Source: Pseudomonas sp. GM79
GTDB lineage: Bacteria > Pseudomonadota > Gammaproteobacteria > Pseudomonadales > Pseudomonadaceae
Assembly: GCF_000282495.1 (NCBI RefSeq)
Contig: NZ_AKJE01000027.1
Coordinates: 1 to 42,394 of the forward strand
Direction: 5' to 3'
DNA: 42,394 nucleotides
The notes under the pieces were generated by a model, which saw only the letters and a program-made list of their open reading frames with translations, did no database searches and had not been told where the DNA came from. Numbering within the stretch: position 1 is the stretch's first letter; every line of letters starts with the position of its first letter. Of the stretch, positions 17,850 through 26,975 are shown one piece after another. A program made the position numbers and the translations under genes.

Positions 17850-18407
17850 ATGCTGAAAAAAATCGCCCTCGTCGCCGGCTCCGTTCTGTTTGCCGCCAAC
17901 CTGATGGCCGCCACGCCCGCCAAGGCGCCGCACGTGCTGCTGGAAACCACCAATGGCCAGATCGAAATCGAACTGGACCCGGTCAAGGCGCCGATCAGTA
18001 CCAAGAACTTCCTTGAGTACGTCGACAGCGGCTTCTACAACAACACGATTTTTCACCGTGTAATTCCTGGCTTTATGGTCCAGGGCGGCGGTTTCACTCA
18101 ACAGATGCAGCAAAAAGAAACCAAGGCGCCGATCAAGAACGAATCCAAAAACGGCCTGCATAACGTGCGTGGCACGCTGTCCATGGCCCGTACTTCCGTC
18201 CCGGATTCGGCCACCAGCCAGTTCTTCATCAACGTCAAAGACAACGACTTCCTGGACCAGGGCGACGGCTATGCCGTGTTCGGTAAAGTCGTTAAAGGGA
18301 TGGACGTCGTCGATGTCATCGTCAACTCCCAGACCACCACCAAAAGCGGCATGAAAGACGTGCCGGCCGACCCTGTCTTCATCAAGTCGGCCAAGCGCAT
18401 CGACTGA
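17850..18407 (+). CDS. ppiA: Periplasmic peptidyl-prolyl cis-trans isomerase (cyclophilin type)
   Basis: A 185-residue cyclophilin that catalyses proline isomerisation during folding of exported proteins. The signal peptide [21 protein letters not shown] is followed by the cyclophilin domain. Visible signatures are [15 protein letters not shown] with the catalytic Arg, [19 protein letters not shown], and [14 protein letters not shown]. Length and layout match bacterial PpiA. The ATG lies three bases after the hydrolase stop, so translation of the two is probably coupled. Confidence 0.93.
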   Translation: MLKKIALVAGSVLFAANLMAATPAKAPHVLLETTNGQIEIELDPVKAPISTKNFLEYVDSGFYNNTIFHRVIPGFMVQGGGFTQQMQQKETKAPIKNESKNGLHNVRGTLSMARTSVPDSATSQFFINVKDNDFLDQGDGYAVFGKVVKGMDVVDVIVNSQTTTKSGMKDVPADPVFIKSAKRID

Positions 18408-18430
18408 GAGTAAGCTGGACAGGGAGTCTT

Positions 18431-18460
18431 GAGCGGCCGCCGGTTCTGCCGGCGCCGCTC
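18431..18460. terminator. GC-rich hairpin between ppiA and the ABC exporter gene
   Basis: GAGCGG and CCGCTC form an outer stem and CGCCGG/CCGGCG an inner one, separated by a C/C mismatch. No long T-run follows, so this could be a weak terminator or processing site that lowers read-through from the LysR-hydrolase-ppiA unit into the exporter gene. Confidence 0.5.
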
Positions 18461-18500
18461 ATATCGTTTAAAGGAGAGCCCGTGCGCGGGCGGAGAACTG

Positions 18501-20333
18501 ATGCTTTATCGTCGTTTTGAAAAACTGATCGACATTTTCCGCGATGCACCGACGGCGGCTCCGCCGGATCGGGTTCTCCCCTTCTATACCTATTACCTGA
18601 AGCAGGTCTGGCCGAGTTTCGCCGTCCTGCTGATCGTCGGCCTGTTCGGCGCGCTGATCGAAGTGGCGCTGTTCAGCTACCTGAGCCGCATCATCGACCT
18701 CGCCCAAGGCACGCCCAACGTCGATTTTTTCAAGGAACACGGCATCGAACTGGCCTGGATGGCGGTGGTGGCGTTGGTCCTGCGCCCGATATTCGTCGGC
18801 TTGCATGACTTGCTGGTACACCAGACCTTGAGCCCCAGCCTGACCAGCCTGATCCGCTGGCAAAACCACAGTTATGTGCTCAAACAGAGCCTCAATTTCT
18901 TCCAGAACGACTTCGCCGGACGCATCGCCCAACGCATCATGCAGACCGGCAACTCGTTGCGCGATTCGGCTGTGCAAGCGGTGGACGCGCTATGGCACGT
19001 GCTGATCTACGCGATCAGTTCACTGGTGCTGTTCGCCGAAGCCGACTGGCGCCTGATGATCCCGCTGCTGACCTGGATCGCCGCCTTCATCGGCGCCCTC
19101 TACTACTTCGTGCCGCGGGTCAAGGAACGCTCGGTGGTGTCCTCCGATGCGCGCTCCAAACTCATGGGACGGATCGTCGATGGCTACACCAACATCACCA
19201 CCCTGAAGCTGTTCGCCCACACCAATTTCGAGCAGCAATACGCCCGCGAAGCGATCAAGGAACAAACCGAAAAAGCCCAACTGGCTGGCCGTGTGGTGAC
19301 CAGCATGGACGTGGCCATCACCAGCATGAACGGCCTGCTGATCGTCAGCACCACCGGCCTCGCGCTGTGGCTGTGGACGCAGTCGTTGATCTCAGTGGGT
19401 GCAATTGCCTTGGCCACGGGTCTGGTGATCCGCATCGTCAACATGTCTGGCTGGATCATGTGGGTGGTCACGGGCATTTTCGAAAACATCGGCATGGTTC
19501 AGGACGGTTTGCAGACCATTTCCCAGCCAGTCAGCATCACCGACCACGAGCAGGCCAAGCCTTTGAAGGTGGCGCGTGGCGAGGTGCGTTTCGATCACGT
19601 CGATTTCCACTACGGCAAGAAAAGCGGGGTCATCGGCGACCTCAACCTGACGATCAAACCCGGTGAGAAAATCGGTCTGATCGGCCCGTCCGGTGCCGGC
19701 AAATCGACGTTGGTCAATCTGCTGCTGCGCCTCTATGACGTTCAGGGTGGGCGGATTCTCATCGATGGCCAGAACATCGCCGAAGTTGGCCAGGAAAGCC
19801 TGCGTGAACGCATCGGCATGATCACCCAGGACACTTCGCTGCTGCACCGCTCGATCCGCGATAATTTGCTGTACGGCAAACCCGACGCCACCGATGTCGA
19901 ACTCTGGGAGGCGGTGCACAAGGCCCGGGCCGACGAGTTCATCCCGCTGTTGTCGGACTCTGAAGGCCGCACCGGTTTTGATGCTCATGTCGGGGAACGC
20001 GGTGTGAAGCTCTCCGGCGGCCAGCGTCAGCGGATTGCCATCGCCAGGGTGCTGCTCAAGGACGCGCCAATCCTGATCATGGACGAAGCCACCTCGGCTC
20101 TGGACTCGGAAGTCGAAGCGGCGATTCAGGAAAGCCTCGAAACCCTGATGCAAGGCAAGACGGTGATCGCCATCGCCCACCGCCTCTCGACCATCGCGCG
20201 AATGGACCGCTTGGTGGTGCTGGAAAACGGCAAGATCGCCGAAACCGGCAGCCACGCCGAACTGCTGGCCCATGGCGGCTTGTATGCGCGGTTGTGGCAG
20301 CACCAGACCGGCGGGTTTGTCGGGATCGATTGA
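18501..20333 (+). CDS. ABC exporter half-transporter (fused membrane and ATPase domains)
   Basis: A 610-residue inner-membrane exporter half-molecule expected to work as a dimer. The N-terminal half carries about six membrane helices (roughly 30-330). The ATPase domain has Walker A GPSGAGKST (395-403), Q-loop ITQDTS, signature LSGGQ (504-508), Walker B ILIMDE with D528 and E529, and the switch H560. All catalytic residues are intact. Length fits MsbA-type lipid or drug exporters, but the substrate cannot be read. The ATG at 18501 (MLYRRF) has GGAG five bases upstream; an earlier in-frame start at 18429 would run through the hairpin and is rejected. It converges on a GNAT gene across a REP doublet. 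Confidence 0.92.
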   Translation: MLYRRFEKLIDIFRDAPTAAPPDRVLPFYTYYLKQVWPSFAVLLIVGLFGALIEVALFSYLSRIIDLAQGTPNVDFFKEHGIELAWMAVVALVLRPIFVGLHDLLVHQTLSPSLTSLIRWQNHSYVLKQSLNFFQNDFAGRIAQRIMQTGNSLRDSAVQAVDALWHVLIYAISSLVLFAEADWRLMIPLLTWIAAFIGALYYFVPRVKERSVVSSDARSKLMGRIVDGYTNITTLKLFAHTNFEQQYAREAIKEQTEKAQLAGRVVTSMDVAITSMNGLLIVSTTGLALWLWTQSLISVGAIALATGLVIRIVNMSGWIMWVVTGIFENIGMVQDGLQTISQPVSITDHEQAKPLKVARGEVRFDHVDFHYGKKSGVIGDLNLTIKPGEKIGLIGPSGAGKSTLVNLLLRLYDVQGGRILIDGQNIAEVGQESLRERIGMITQDTSLLHRSIRDNLLYGKPDATDVELWEAVHKARADEFIPLLSDSEGRTGFDAHVGERGVKLSGGQRQRIAIARVLLKDAPILIMDEATSALDSEVEAAIQESLETLMQGKTVIAIAHRLSTIARMDRLVVLENGKIAETGSHAELLAHGGLYARLWQHQTGGFVGID

Positions 20334-20346
20334 GGCAACACGACCC

Positions 20347-20436
20347 TGTGGGAGCGGGCTTGCTCGCGAATGCGGTGGGTCAGTCAGCATCAATATCGAC
20401 TGACACGCCCTCTTCGCGAGCAAGCCCGCTCCCACA
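20347..20436. repeat. REP doublet (REPIN), copy 4
   Basis: Same arms as copy 1; the spacer is nearly identical to copy 2. It sits between the convergent stops of the ABC exporter and GNAT genes. Confidence 0.93.
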
Positions 20437-20454
20437 CTGGATCTCCAGCGCGGG

Positions 20455-20943
20455 TTACAGCGTCAACACCATCTCATGCCACGCCATCCCGCCATGGTCC
20501 GACGCAGAGGGCTTGATGTAGGCAAAACCAAACCCGGCATAGAGTGGAATATGCCGCTCTTTGCACATCAGGTGGATACTGGCCTTGTTCAGTGCGCGCA
20601 TGCGCTGGATGAATTCACCCATCAAGCGTTTCGCCAAACCCTGCCCTTGATAATCCGGATGCACCACCACCGACATGATCACCACGTGCGGGCCAGCGGG
20701 GTCGTGGCCGATCAGCTCCTTGAACGCCTCGTCCGACATCTCCACCTCAAATGCAGCACCGGAATTGATGAAACCGGCTACGACGCCATCCACTTCGGCG
20801 ACGATGAAGCCCTCGGGCCAGGTGGCAATGCGGGTGGCAATTTTCTCGCGGGTAGCGGCTTCATCGCCTTCATAGGCAACGGTTTCGATGGCATAGCAAC
20901 GGTCCAGGTCAGCGGGACTGACGTGGCGGATGACGGTGTTCAT
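20455..20943 (-). CDS. GNAT-family N-acetyltransferase (arylalkylamine acetyltransferase-like)
   Basis: A 162-residue acyltransferase of the Gcn5 fold, expected to move an acetyl group from acetyl-CoA to an amine. The acetyl-CoA loop is VVHPDYQGQGLAKRLM. Before it, strand 4 reads HVVIMSVVVHP, and after it LYAGFGFAYIKPSASDHGG gives the C-terminal strands. The overall pattern, with ETVAYEGDEAAT near the start and MCKERHIPLYAGFGF, resembles bacterial relatives of serotonin N-acetyltransferase. The actual substrate is unknown. The gene is monocistronic; a strong perfect hairpin lies upstream, just after the next gene's stop. Confidence 0.88.
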   Translation of the reverse strand: MNTVIRHVSPADLDRCYAIETVAYEGDEAATREKIATRIATWPEGFIVAEVDGVVAGFINSGAAFEVEMSDEAFKELIGHDPAGPHVVIMSVVVHPDYQGQGLAKRLMGEFIQRMRALNKASIHLMCKERHIPLYAGFGFAYIKPSASDHGGMAWHEMVLTL

Positions 20944-21006
20944 GGCAGCTCGGAATCAGCGGGGAAAGGTTGGGATCATAAATCAATAAGGTGTTGATAT
21001 CGATCA

Positions 21007-21033
21007 GAGCGGCGGATCGCCGATCCGCCGCTC
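21007..21033. terminator. Perfect 13-bp stem hairpin downstream of the GyrI-like gene
   Basis: GAGCGGCGGATCG pairs perfectly with CGATCCGCCGCTC around a single central base. It starts 11 bases after the GyrI-like stop codon. No T-run follows on the minus strand, so it may stop transcription inefficiently or stabilise the 3' end. Confidence 0.55.
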
Positions 21034-21043
21034 AACCCGCTCA

Positions 21044-21532
21044 TTACACTTTTAGCGGCAGCCAGATTTCCAGCACGCCAGTGTTGAGTTTGGGGTTGAA
21101 ATCATCGCTGTAGCGTTCGAACTCCGGAGCGTCCGCCGCTTCATGACCGGACTTCGGCAGCCAGGTTTTCCAGATGTATTGAAAGGTCTGGGGCAAGGCA
21201 TCCAGAGAGCCCTTGTGTTCGAAGACTGCATACTTCTGAGGCTGAACTTCGATCCAGCGGTACTTCTCGGGCAGGTCGTCGAGCTTGCTGATCTCGACGC
21301 CGGCGATGTATTCGAAACCACCCTTGCCATCCGCATTGCAGCAGATGCCGTAAGTTACTTCGCTTTTCTGACCGGGAATTTTGCCCATCTCGGGAATGAA
21401 TTTTTCCCACAGCTTGGGAATCTGCTTTGGGGCCGTCTCTTGGGTAAATCGTCCGCCAAACCCTGCGATGAGCATGAAGTGCCCGTTTTCGAAGCGTGGT
21501 TCAGCGATTTCGACGCTTTTTTGCTCATCCAT
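21044..21532 (-). CDS. GyrI-like small-molecule-binding domain protein
   Basis: A 162-residue stand-alone effector-binding domain of the GyrI/SbmC (AraC C-terminal) fold. Hallmarks are the early strand FMLIAGFGGRF, the helix IPKLWEKFIPEMG, YGICCNADGKGGFEYIAGVEI, the loop KYAVFEHKGSLDALPQTFQYIWKTWLPKSG, and a final strand GVLEIWLPLKV. Length is standard for the stand-alone form. Related proteins bind hydrophobic or cationic small molecules or protect gyrase; which applies here is unknown. No DNA-binding domain is present. Confidence 0.85.
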   Translation of the reverse strand: MDEQKSVEIAEPRFENGHFMLIAGFGGRFTQETAPKQIPKLWEKFIPEMGKIPGQKSEVTYGICCNADGKGGFEYIAGVEISKLDDLPEKYRWIEVQPQKYAVFEHKGSLDALPQTFQYIWKTWLPKSGHEAADAPEFERYSDDFNPKLNTGVLEIWLPLKV

Positions 21533-21598
21533 GACTCAACTCCTGGTACAAAAGGTGGGTTCGGCTGGGAGTATAGAAGCCAAACCCGATTCGCCCAG

Positions 21599-22261
21599 TT
21601 ACAGTGCGTGCAACTGTTCGACGGCGCCTGGACCGATGAACTCGTTATAACCCGATAGGATCACATAGACCGCGAAATAGCAGAAAATCGCTGCCGATGC
21701 CATGTAGGAATAACGCAGCAATTTGTCACCGAGCAATTTGCCGCCGTGACTTGCAGCGAAGCACAGGCCGACACACCAGAGCACCCCGGCGCACAAGAAA
21801 CCGCCAAGAAACAGCGCCGAGCTGACCGTGCCACCACCACCGGAACGGGCGATCAGTGTTCCGCCTACCGCGGCGAACCAGAGAATGGCACTGGGGGACG
21901 ACATGGCGAGGAAAATCCCGCGAAAAAACTCCTTGCGGTGGGAGTTGTGACCGACTTCCGGGGTTTGCGCCAACAGCGCTTCATGGTGAATCGCCGAATA
22001 AATCATCTTCGCCGCGAAATACAGCAGCAGCGCCGAGCCGCCGATCCACAGCACCCAACGCACGGTTTCGTATTGCAGCAATACGGTCATCCCGGCCAAT
22101 GCCAGCACGGCGTAAATCAGGTCGCCGACACACGTCCCCAGCCCCAGGGCAAAGCCTTGGAAATAGCCGCGCTGCATCGCCAGCGTAATCATCGCGATAT
22201 TGGCCACACCGATGTCCAGGCACAGCGAAAGGCTCAGCAAAAAGCCGCTGGTAAATTCCAT
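21599..22261 (-). CDS. LysE-family amino acid exporter-like membrane protein
   Basis: A 220-residue inner-membrane protein with about six hydrophobic helices, of the LysE/RhtB type that exports amino acids or their derivatives. Typical segments are [30 protein letters not shown] at the start, [21 protein letters not shown], and [23 protein letters not shown]. The usual start motif GPN is replaced by IGVAN, so the substrate may differ from classical members. The ATG at 22261 (MEFTSGF) has AAGGA upstream; a longer reading adds a Cys-rich, non-homologous stretch. It is divergent from alaC. Confidence 0.88.
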   Translation of the reverse strand: MEFTSGFLLSLSLCLDIGVANIAMITLAMQRGYFQGFALGLGTCVGDLIYAVLALAGMTVLLQYETVRWVLWIGGSALLLYFAAKMIYSAIHHEALLAQTPEVGHNSHRKEFFRGIFLAMSSPSAILWFAAVGGTLIARSGGGGTVSSALFLGGFLCAGVLWCVGLCFAASHGGKLLGDKLLRYSYMASAAIFCYFAVYVILSGYNEFIGPGAVEQLHAL

Positions 22262-22337
22262 CAACCGATTTCCTTCGCAAAAATTGTTTACATAGACGCT
22301 GGACAGTCTGCCACAGCTGCCCTTACATTCCGCACAG

Positions 22338-22353
22338 GCCACCGCAGTGGCCA
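22338..22353. promoter_or_regulatory. Small hairpin in the lysE-like/alaC intergenic region
   Basis: GGCCAC and GTGGCC form a perfect 6-bp stem with loop CGCA, 46 bases before the alaC start. Part of the alaC leader; any regulatory role is unproven. Confidence 0.35.
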
Positions 22354-22398
22354 GCGTCGCTCGGACGGTTCCGGGCGCTTACGTTATCCGAGGCAACA

Positions 22399-23616
22399 AT
22401 GGCCGAACAAGGTTCGCCGCGCCGCTTTGCGCGCATAGATCGACTCCCCCCTTACGTTTTCAACATCACTGCCGAGCTGAAGATGGCCGCCCGTCGTCGT
22501 GGCGAAGACATCATCGACTTGAGCATGGGCAACCCCGACGGCGCCACGCCGCCGCACATTGTCGAAAAACTCGTCACGGTTGCCCAGCGTGAAGACACTC
22601 ACGGCTATTCCACGTCCAAAGGGATTCCGCGCCTGCGCCGGGCGATCTCCAATTGGTACAAGGATCGCTACGAAGTCGACATCGACCCGGAAACCGAAGC
22701 CATCGTCACCATCGGCTCCAAGGAAGGTCTGGCGCATTTGATGCTGGCCACCCTCGATCAGGGCGACACCGTGCTGGTGCCGAACCCCAGCTACCCGATT
22801 CACATCTACGGTGCCGTGATTGCCGGTGCCCAGGTGCGATCGGTGCCGCTGATTCCTGGCGTGGATTTCTTCGCAGAGCTGGAACGGGCGATTCGCGGCT
22901 CGATCCCGAAACCGAAAATGATGATCCTCGGCTTCCCGTCCAACCCCACCGCCCAGTGCGTGGAGCTGGATTTCTTCGAGCGGGTGATCGCCCTCGCCAA
23001 GCAGTACGATGTTTTGGTGGTGCACGACCTGGCCTACGCCGACATCGTCTACGACGGCTGGAAAGCCCCGTCGATCATGCAAGTGCCCGGCGCCAAGGAC
23101 ATCGCGGTGGAGTTTTTCACCCTGTCCAAGAGCTACAACATGGCCGGCTGGCGCATCGGTTTCATGGTCGGCAACCCTGAACTGGTCAACGCTCTGGCGC
23201 GGATCAAGAGCTACCACGATTACGGCACGTTCACCCCGCTGCAGGTCGCGGCCATCGCGGCGCTGGAAGGCGATCAGCAATGCGTCAAAGACATTGCCGA
23301 TCAATATCGGCAGCGTCGCAACGTGCTGGTCAAAGGCCTGCATGAACTGGGCTGGATGGTCGAAAACCCGAAAGCATCGATGTATGTCTGGGCCAAGATT
23401 CCCGAGGCTTACGCACACATGGGTTCGCTGGAATTCGCCAAGAAACTGCTGGCCGAAGCCAAGGTCTGTGTCTCGCCAGGCGTGGGATTTGGCGAGTACG
23501 GGGATGATCATGTGCGCTTCGCGCTGATCGAAAACCAGGACCGGATTCGTCAGGCCGTGCGCGGGATTCGCGGGATGTTCCGGGCGGATGGGTTAGTTCA
23601 GAAAACCAACAGCTAA
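22399..23616 (+). CDS. alaC: Alanine aminotransferase AlaC
   Basis: A 405-residue PLP-dependent class I aminotransferase that interconverts pyruvate/glutamate and alanine/2-oxoglutarate. Visible landmarks are [10 protein letters not shown] near the start, [14 protein letters not shown], the cofactor-phosphate loop GSKEG (106-110), FPSNPTAQC with the carboxylate-side Asn, [12 protein letters not shown] with the pyridine-binding Asp and Tyr, and [15 protein letters not shown] with the Schiff-base K244. These match E. coli AlaC more closely than aspartate aminotransferases. GAGG precedes the ATG. It converges on gntP with a shared terminator. Confidence 0.92.
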   Translation: MAEQGSPRRFARIDRLPPYVFNITAELKMAARRRGEDIIDLSMGNPDGATPPHIVEKLVTVAQREDTHGYSTSKGIPRLRRAISNWYKDRYEVDIDPETEAIVTIGSKEGLAHLMLATLDQGDTVLVPNPSYPIHIYGAVIAGAQVRSVPLIPGVDFFAELERAIRGSIPKPKMMILGFPSNPTAQCVELDFFERVIALAKQYDVLVVHDLAYADIVYDGWKAPSIMQVPGAKDIAVEFFTLSKSYNMAGWRIGFMVGNPELVNALARIKSYHDYGTFTPLQVAAIAALEGDQQCVKDIADQYRQRRNVLVKGLHELGWMVENPKASMYVWAKIPEAYAHMGSLEFAKKLLAEAKVCVSPGVGFGEYGDDHVRFALIENQDRIRQAVRGIRGMFRADGLVQKTNS

Positions 23617-23646
23617 TACAAAACAGGGATTTCGACTCATCACCCA

Positions 23647-23676
23647 CAAAAAAACCGCATTGCTGCGGTTTTTTTG
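23647..23676. terminator. Bidirectional terminator between alaC and gntP
   Basis: The stem CCGCA/TGCGG with a four-base loop is extended by seven A before and seven T after, giving U-tracts in both directions between convergent genes. Confidence 0.9.
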
Positions 23677-23691
23677 TGTTTGCCAATCGTG

Positions 23692-25044
23692 TCAGACGAA
23701 CAACGACAACAGCAGGATGAAGCCCAGGCCCACCACGGACAGGATGGTTTCCATCGCGGTCCAGGTCTTGAAGGTTTCCGCCACGGTCATGTTGAAGTAC
23801 TGCTTCACCAGCCAGAAACCGGCGTCGTTGACGTGGGACAGGATCAACGAACCGGCACCGGTGGCCAGTACCAGCAGCTCACGGTTCACGCCCGGAATCA
23901 TCCCCACCACCGGCACCACGATGCCCGCGCCAGTAATGGTCGCCACGGTCGCTGAACCGGTCGCGATGCGAATCACCGCCGCCACCAGCCAGGCCAGCAG
24001 GATCGGCGAGATCTGTGCGTTCACCGCCATGTGGCCGATCACATCACCCACACCGCTGGTCACCAGCATCTGCTTGAAGCCACCACCGGCACCGATGATC
24101 AGAATGATCGCGGCGGTCGGCGCAAGGCTTGCATCGAGCCATTTCATCATTTGGCTGGAACCGATGCCCTGCTTGTAGCCGAAGGTATACAGCGACAGCA
24201 GCAATGCCAGCAGCAACGCCGAAATCGGGTGACCGATCAGGTCCATGAAAGTGCGGAAGATGTTGCCATCGGGCAGCACCACGTCGGCAAATGTCTTGAG
24301 CAGCATCAGGAACACCGGCAGCAGCACGGTCACCAGAGTGATGCCGAAGCTCGGCAGTTCAGCCGAATCCGTTTCGCGCGATAGTTGATCCACCAGCTCC
24401 TGGTTCGGATGACCGGGAATGTGCTTGGCAATGAACGTACCGAAGATCGGGCCAGCGATGATGGCCGTTGGAAGCGCAACGATCAGGCCGTACAGAATGG
24501 TTTTACCGATGTCAGCACCGAACACACCGATGGCCAGCAGCGGACCCGGGTGCGGCGGCACCAGGCCGTGTACCGCGGACAGACCAGCCAGTAGCGGGAT
24601 ACCGATCTTGATGATCGACACGCCAGTGCGACGGGCCACGATGAACACCAGCGGAATCAGCAGCACGAAGCCGATTTCGAAGAACAGCGGAATGCCGACC
24701 AGGAACGCGGCGAACATCATGGCCCACTGCACCTTGTCCTTGCCGAAGGCGCGGATCAACGTCTGCGCAATCTGATCCGCACCGCCTGATTCGGCCATCA
24801 TTTTGCCGAGCATCGTGCCCAGCGCCAGGATGATGCCGACGAAACCGAGTACCCCACCGAAGCCATCCTGGAACGCCTTGATGATGGTGCCGATCGGCAT
24901 GCCGGACGTCAGCCCGAGGAAGGCGGCGGCGATGATCAGTGCGAGGAATGGGTGCAACTTGAACTTGGTGATCAGGACGATAAGCCCGATCACTGTGACC
25001 ACTGCGTCTAGCAGCAGGAATGACTCGTGGGACATGCCAAACAT
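23692..25044 (-). CDS. gntP: Gluconate:H+ symporter, GntP family
   Basis: A 450-residue inner-membrane permease with 12 or more hydrophobic segments, importing gluconate. Family signatures include HPFLALIIAAAFLGLTSGM near the start, GIPLFFEIGFVLLIPLVF, the loop HGLVPPHPGPLLAIGVFGADIG, RIATGSATVATITGAGIV, and SHVNDAGFWLVKQYFNM near the end. Length is standard. The ATG at 25044 has GGAGA upstream; a second Met three codons in is also possible. It lies downstream of gntK with an 83-base gap that contains its own GntR-like operator, so it is probably transcribed both with gntK and alone. Confidence 0.95.
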   Translation of the reverse strand: MFGMSHESFLLLDAVVTVIGLIVLITKFKLHPFLALIIAAAFLGLTSGMPIGTIIKAFQDGFGGVLGFVGIILALGTMLGKMMAESGGADQIAQTLIRAFGKDKVQWAMMFAAFLVGIPLFFEIGFVLLIPLVFIVARRTGVSIIKIGIPLLAGLSAVHGLVPPHPGPLLAIGVFGADIGKTILYGLIVALPTAIIAGPIFGTFIAKHIPGHPNQELVDQLSRETDSAELPSFGITLVTVLLPVFLMLLKTFADVVLPDGNIFRTFMDLIGHPISALLLALLLSLYTFGYKQGIGSSQMMKWLDASLAPTAAIILIIGAGGGFKQMLVTSGVGDVIGHMAVNAQISPILLAWLVAAVIRIATGSATVATITGAGIVVPVVGMIPGVNRELLVLATGAGSLILSHVNDAGFWLVKQYFNMTVAETFKTWTAMETILSVVGLGFILLLSLFV

Positions 25045-25101
25045 GGGGGGTGTCTCCGTTGTTTGTTGTTGTTATGAAAGCGGTTATTCAAAAGCCGTCA
25101 G

Positions 25102-25114
25102 GACAGCGCTATCT
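25102..25114. promoter_or_regulatory. GntR-like operator upstream of gntP
   Basis: GACAGCGCTATCT, 58 bases upstream of the gntP start, shares the GACAGCGCTA core with sites before gntK and gntR. From memory, the operator reported for P. aeruginosa GntR contains TAGCGCT, the reverse complement of this core. Confidence 0.55.
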
Positions 25115-25127
25115 CTTGGAGCAAAAC

Positions 25128-25661
25128 TCAACTGGCGAGTTTCAAGCCATGATCGAGCCACCATGCATGAGCCTGCTTCGCCAACTCATCGACGCTGTGG
25201 CTGGACGCATCCAGAGCCAGGGTCAGGGGCTCACCAACGGGCGATTCAAGTGTGGCGAACTGGCTGTCGATCAAGGTCGACGGCATGAAGTGGCCCGGCC
25301 GATGAGACACACGATCGGCGGCGACTTCGGGGGTCAGCTCAAGGAAAACGAAGCCCAGGCCCGGCAAGGCACTGCGCAAGCGTTCGCGGTAACTGTGTTT
25401 GAGGGCCGAACAGGTCAGCACCGGGCGCTCGCCTTTGGCATCGACGCGGCGCAGTTCATCGCACAGGCTGTCGAGCCAGCCGGCACGGTCTTCATCGTTC
25501 AGGGGGATACCCGCGCTCATCTTTTCGATATTGGCGGCAGGGTGGAAAGTGTCGCCTTCAATGGCGGTCGCGCCGCTAAGCTGGCACAGGGACTGGCTGA
25601 CGCAGGTCTTGCCGCAACCGGCAACGCCCATGATGACCAGGGCGGTGATGGGATGATTCAT
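25128..25661 (-). CDS. gntK: Gluconokinase
   Basis: A 177-residue kinase that phosphorylates gluconate to 6-phosphogluconate, feeding the Entner-Doudoroff pathway. The P-loop GVAGCGKT spans 12-19. EGDTFHPAANIEKMSAGIPLNDEDRAGWLD is the substrate-side segment typical of GntK, followed by CSALKHSYRERLR and HFMPSTLIDSQFATLE. Length is standard. The start has GAGGTG upstream. A GntR-like operator sits 19 bases upstream of the ATG, overlapping the likely promoter or transcript start. Confidence 0.95.
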   Translation of the reverse strand: MNHPITALVIMGVAGCGKTCVSQSLCQLSGATAIEGDTFHPAANIEKMSAGIPLNDEDRAGWLDSLCDELRRVDAKGERPVLTCSALKHSYRERLRSALPGLGFVFLELTPEVAADRVSHRPGHFMPSTLIDSQFATLESPVGEPLTLALDASSHSVDELAKQAHAWWLDHGLKLAS

Positions 25662-25679
25662 GTAACACCTCAGCGCGCA

Positions 25680-25692
25680 GACAGCGCTACCT
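25680..25692. promoter_or_regulatory. GntR-like operator upstream of gntK
   Basis: GACAGCGCTACCT lies 19 bases before the gntK start and is identical over 13 bases to the site before gntR. A regulator bound here would block gntK transcription directly. Confidence 0.6.
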
Positions 25693-25830
25693 TTGCTACG
25701 TAAGACTCAAGTGCAAAAGCAGAAGTTGCCGACGCCTTCTTGTCATTTTTGTGGGTTGCAGCATGTTCGTTCTCGAGGCCAAAAAGCGAGGATCAGGCAA
25801 ACCTCGTTCACGCATTTGCAGCTGCATCGA

Positions 25831-25843
25831 GACAGCGCTACCT
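25831..25843. promoter_or_regulatory. GntR-like operator upstream of gntR
   Basis: GACAGCGCTACCT again, 34 bases before the gntR start. Its reverse complement continues as AAGGTAGCGCT preceded by ACT, which fits the published AC..AAG.TAGCGCT pattern as I remember it. It implies autoregulation. Confidence 0.62.
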
Positions 25844-25876
25844 TAGTGCCTTGAATTTTGTTTGGCAAGCCGTCCG

Positions 25877-26908
25877 ATGAATACCCCTAAAAACGATAAA
25901 AATACTCGCACCACTGGCCGCCCTACCCTCAACGAAGTCGCGCGCCTGGCCGGTGTCAGCCCGATTACAGCGTCCCGCGCGCTGCGCGGCGTCAGCACGG
26001 TGGCCACCGAACTGGTGGAGAAAGTCCAGAAAGCCGCCCTCGACCTGAACTACGTGGTCAACCCCGCCGCCCGCGCCCTGGCCTCGGCCCAGAGCCATTC
26101 CGTCGTGGTTTTGGTGCCGTCATTGTCCAACCTGCTGTTCATCGACACGCTGGAAGCCATTCATCAGGTTTTGCGACCAAAGGGCTTCGAAGTGCTGATC
26201 GGCAACTTCCATTACTCACGTGATGAAGAAGAAAACCTGCTGCGCAATTACATGGCTTACCAGCCTCGCGGCCTGCTGCTGACCGGTTTCGACCGCACCG
26301 AAAGTTCGCGGCGAATGATCGAGGCCAGCAACATTCCCTGCGTCTACATGATGGAACTGGACAGCGCGGCGGGGCTCAATTGCGTCGGCTTTTCGCAAGT
26401 CGCTGCCGGCGAAACCGCTGCCGGGCATTTGCTGTCACGCGGTCGCAAACGCCTGGCCTACATCGGCGCGCAACTCGATCAACGAACGCTACTGCGTGGC
26501 GAAGGTTTCCGTCGCGCGCTGCAAAAGGCCGGTTTGTATGATCCGGCCCTGGAAGTGCTGACCCCACGAGCCTCGTCAGTGGGTCTGGGCGGCGAATTGT
26601 TCCTGCAACTGCTCGCTACCCATCCGGACGTCGATGCGATTTTCTTCGGTAACGACGACCTGGCCCAGGGCGCGTTGCTCGAAGCGTTGCGCAATGGAAT
26701 CAAGATCCCCGAGCGCGTGGCGATCCTCGGCTTCAACGACCTGCCGGCATCGGAGCACATGGTGCCGCGCCTGAGCAGCATCAGCACCCCGCGCGAAGCC
26801 ATTGGCCGTCGCTCCGCGGAGCTGATGCTGACCTTGCTGGCCGGCAATTCAGTGACCAAACCGGTGCAGGATATGGGGTTTGAATTGAAGGTGCGCGAGA
26901 GCACCTGA
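25877..26908 (+). CDS. gntR: LacI-family repressor of gluconate genes, GntR
   Basis: A 343-residue repressor. The N-terminal helix-turn-helix and hinge read TLNEVARLAGVSPITASRALRG (about 17-38), then LNYVVNPAARALAS. The C-terminal sugar-binding domain shows the usual pieces VVLVPSLSNLLF, IGNFHYSRDEEENLLRNYM, IFFGNDDLAQGALLEA and ILGFNDLPASEHMVP. In P. aeruginosa the counterpart represses its own gene and the gluconate permease and is released by gluconate or 6-phosphogluconate. The ATG at 25877 (MNTPKND) matches relatives; a TTG five codons earlier is less likely. It is divergent from gntK-gntP. Confidence 0.93.
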   Translation: MNTPKNDKNTRTTGRPTLNEVARLAGVSPITASRALRGVSTVATELVEKVQKAALDLNYVVNPAARALASAQSHSVVVLVPSLSNLLFIDTLEAIHQVLRPKGFEVLIGNFHYSRDEEENLLRNYMAYQPRGLLLTGFDRTESSRRMIEASNIPCVYMMELDSAAGLNCVGFSQVAAGETAAGHLLSRGRKRLAYIGAQLDQRTLLRGEGFRRALQKAGLYDPALEVLTPRASSVGLGGELFLQLLATHPDVDAIFFGNDDLAQGALLEALRNGIKIPERVAILGFNDLPASEHMVPRLSSISTPREAIGRRSAELMLTLLAGNSVTKPVQDMGFELKVREST

Positions 26909-26975
26909 TGCACGACCATTCCCATGCTCCGCGTGCTAGATTCCCGATACCTGGAACAGCAAACGGAGAAGCTCA

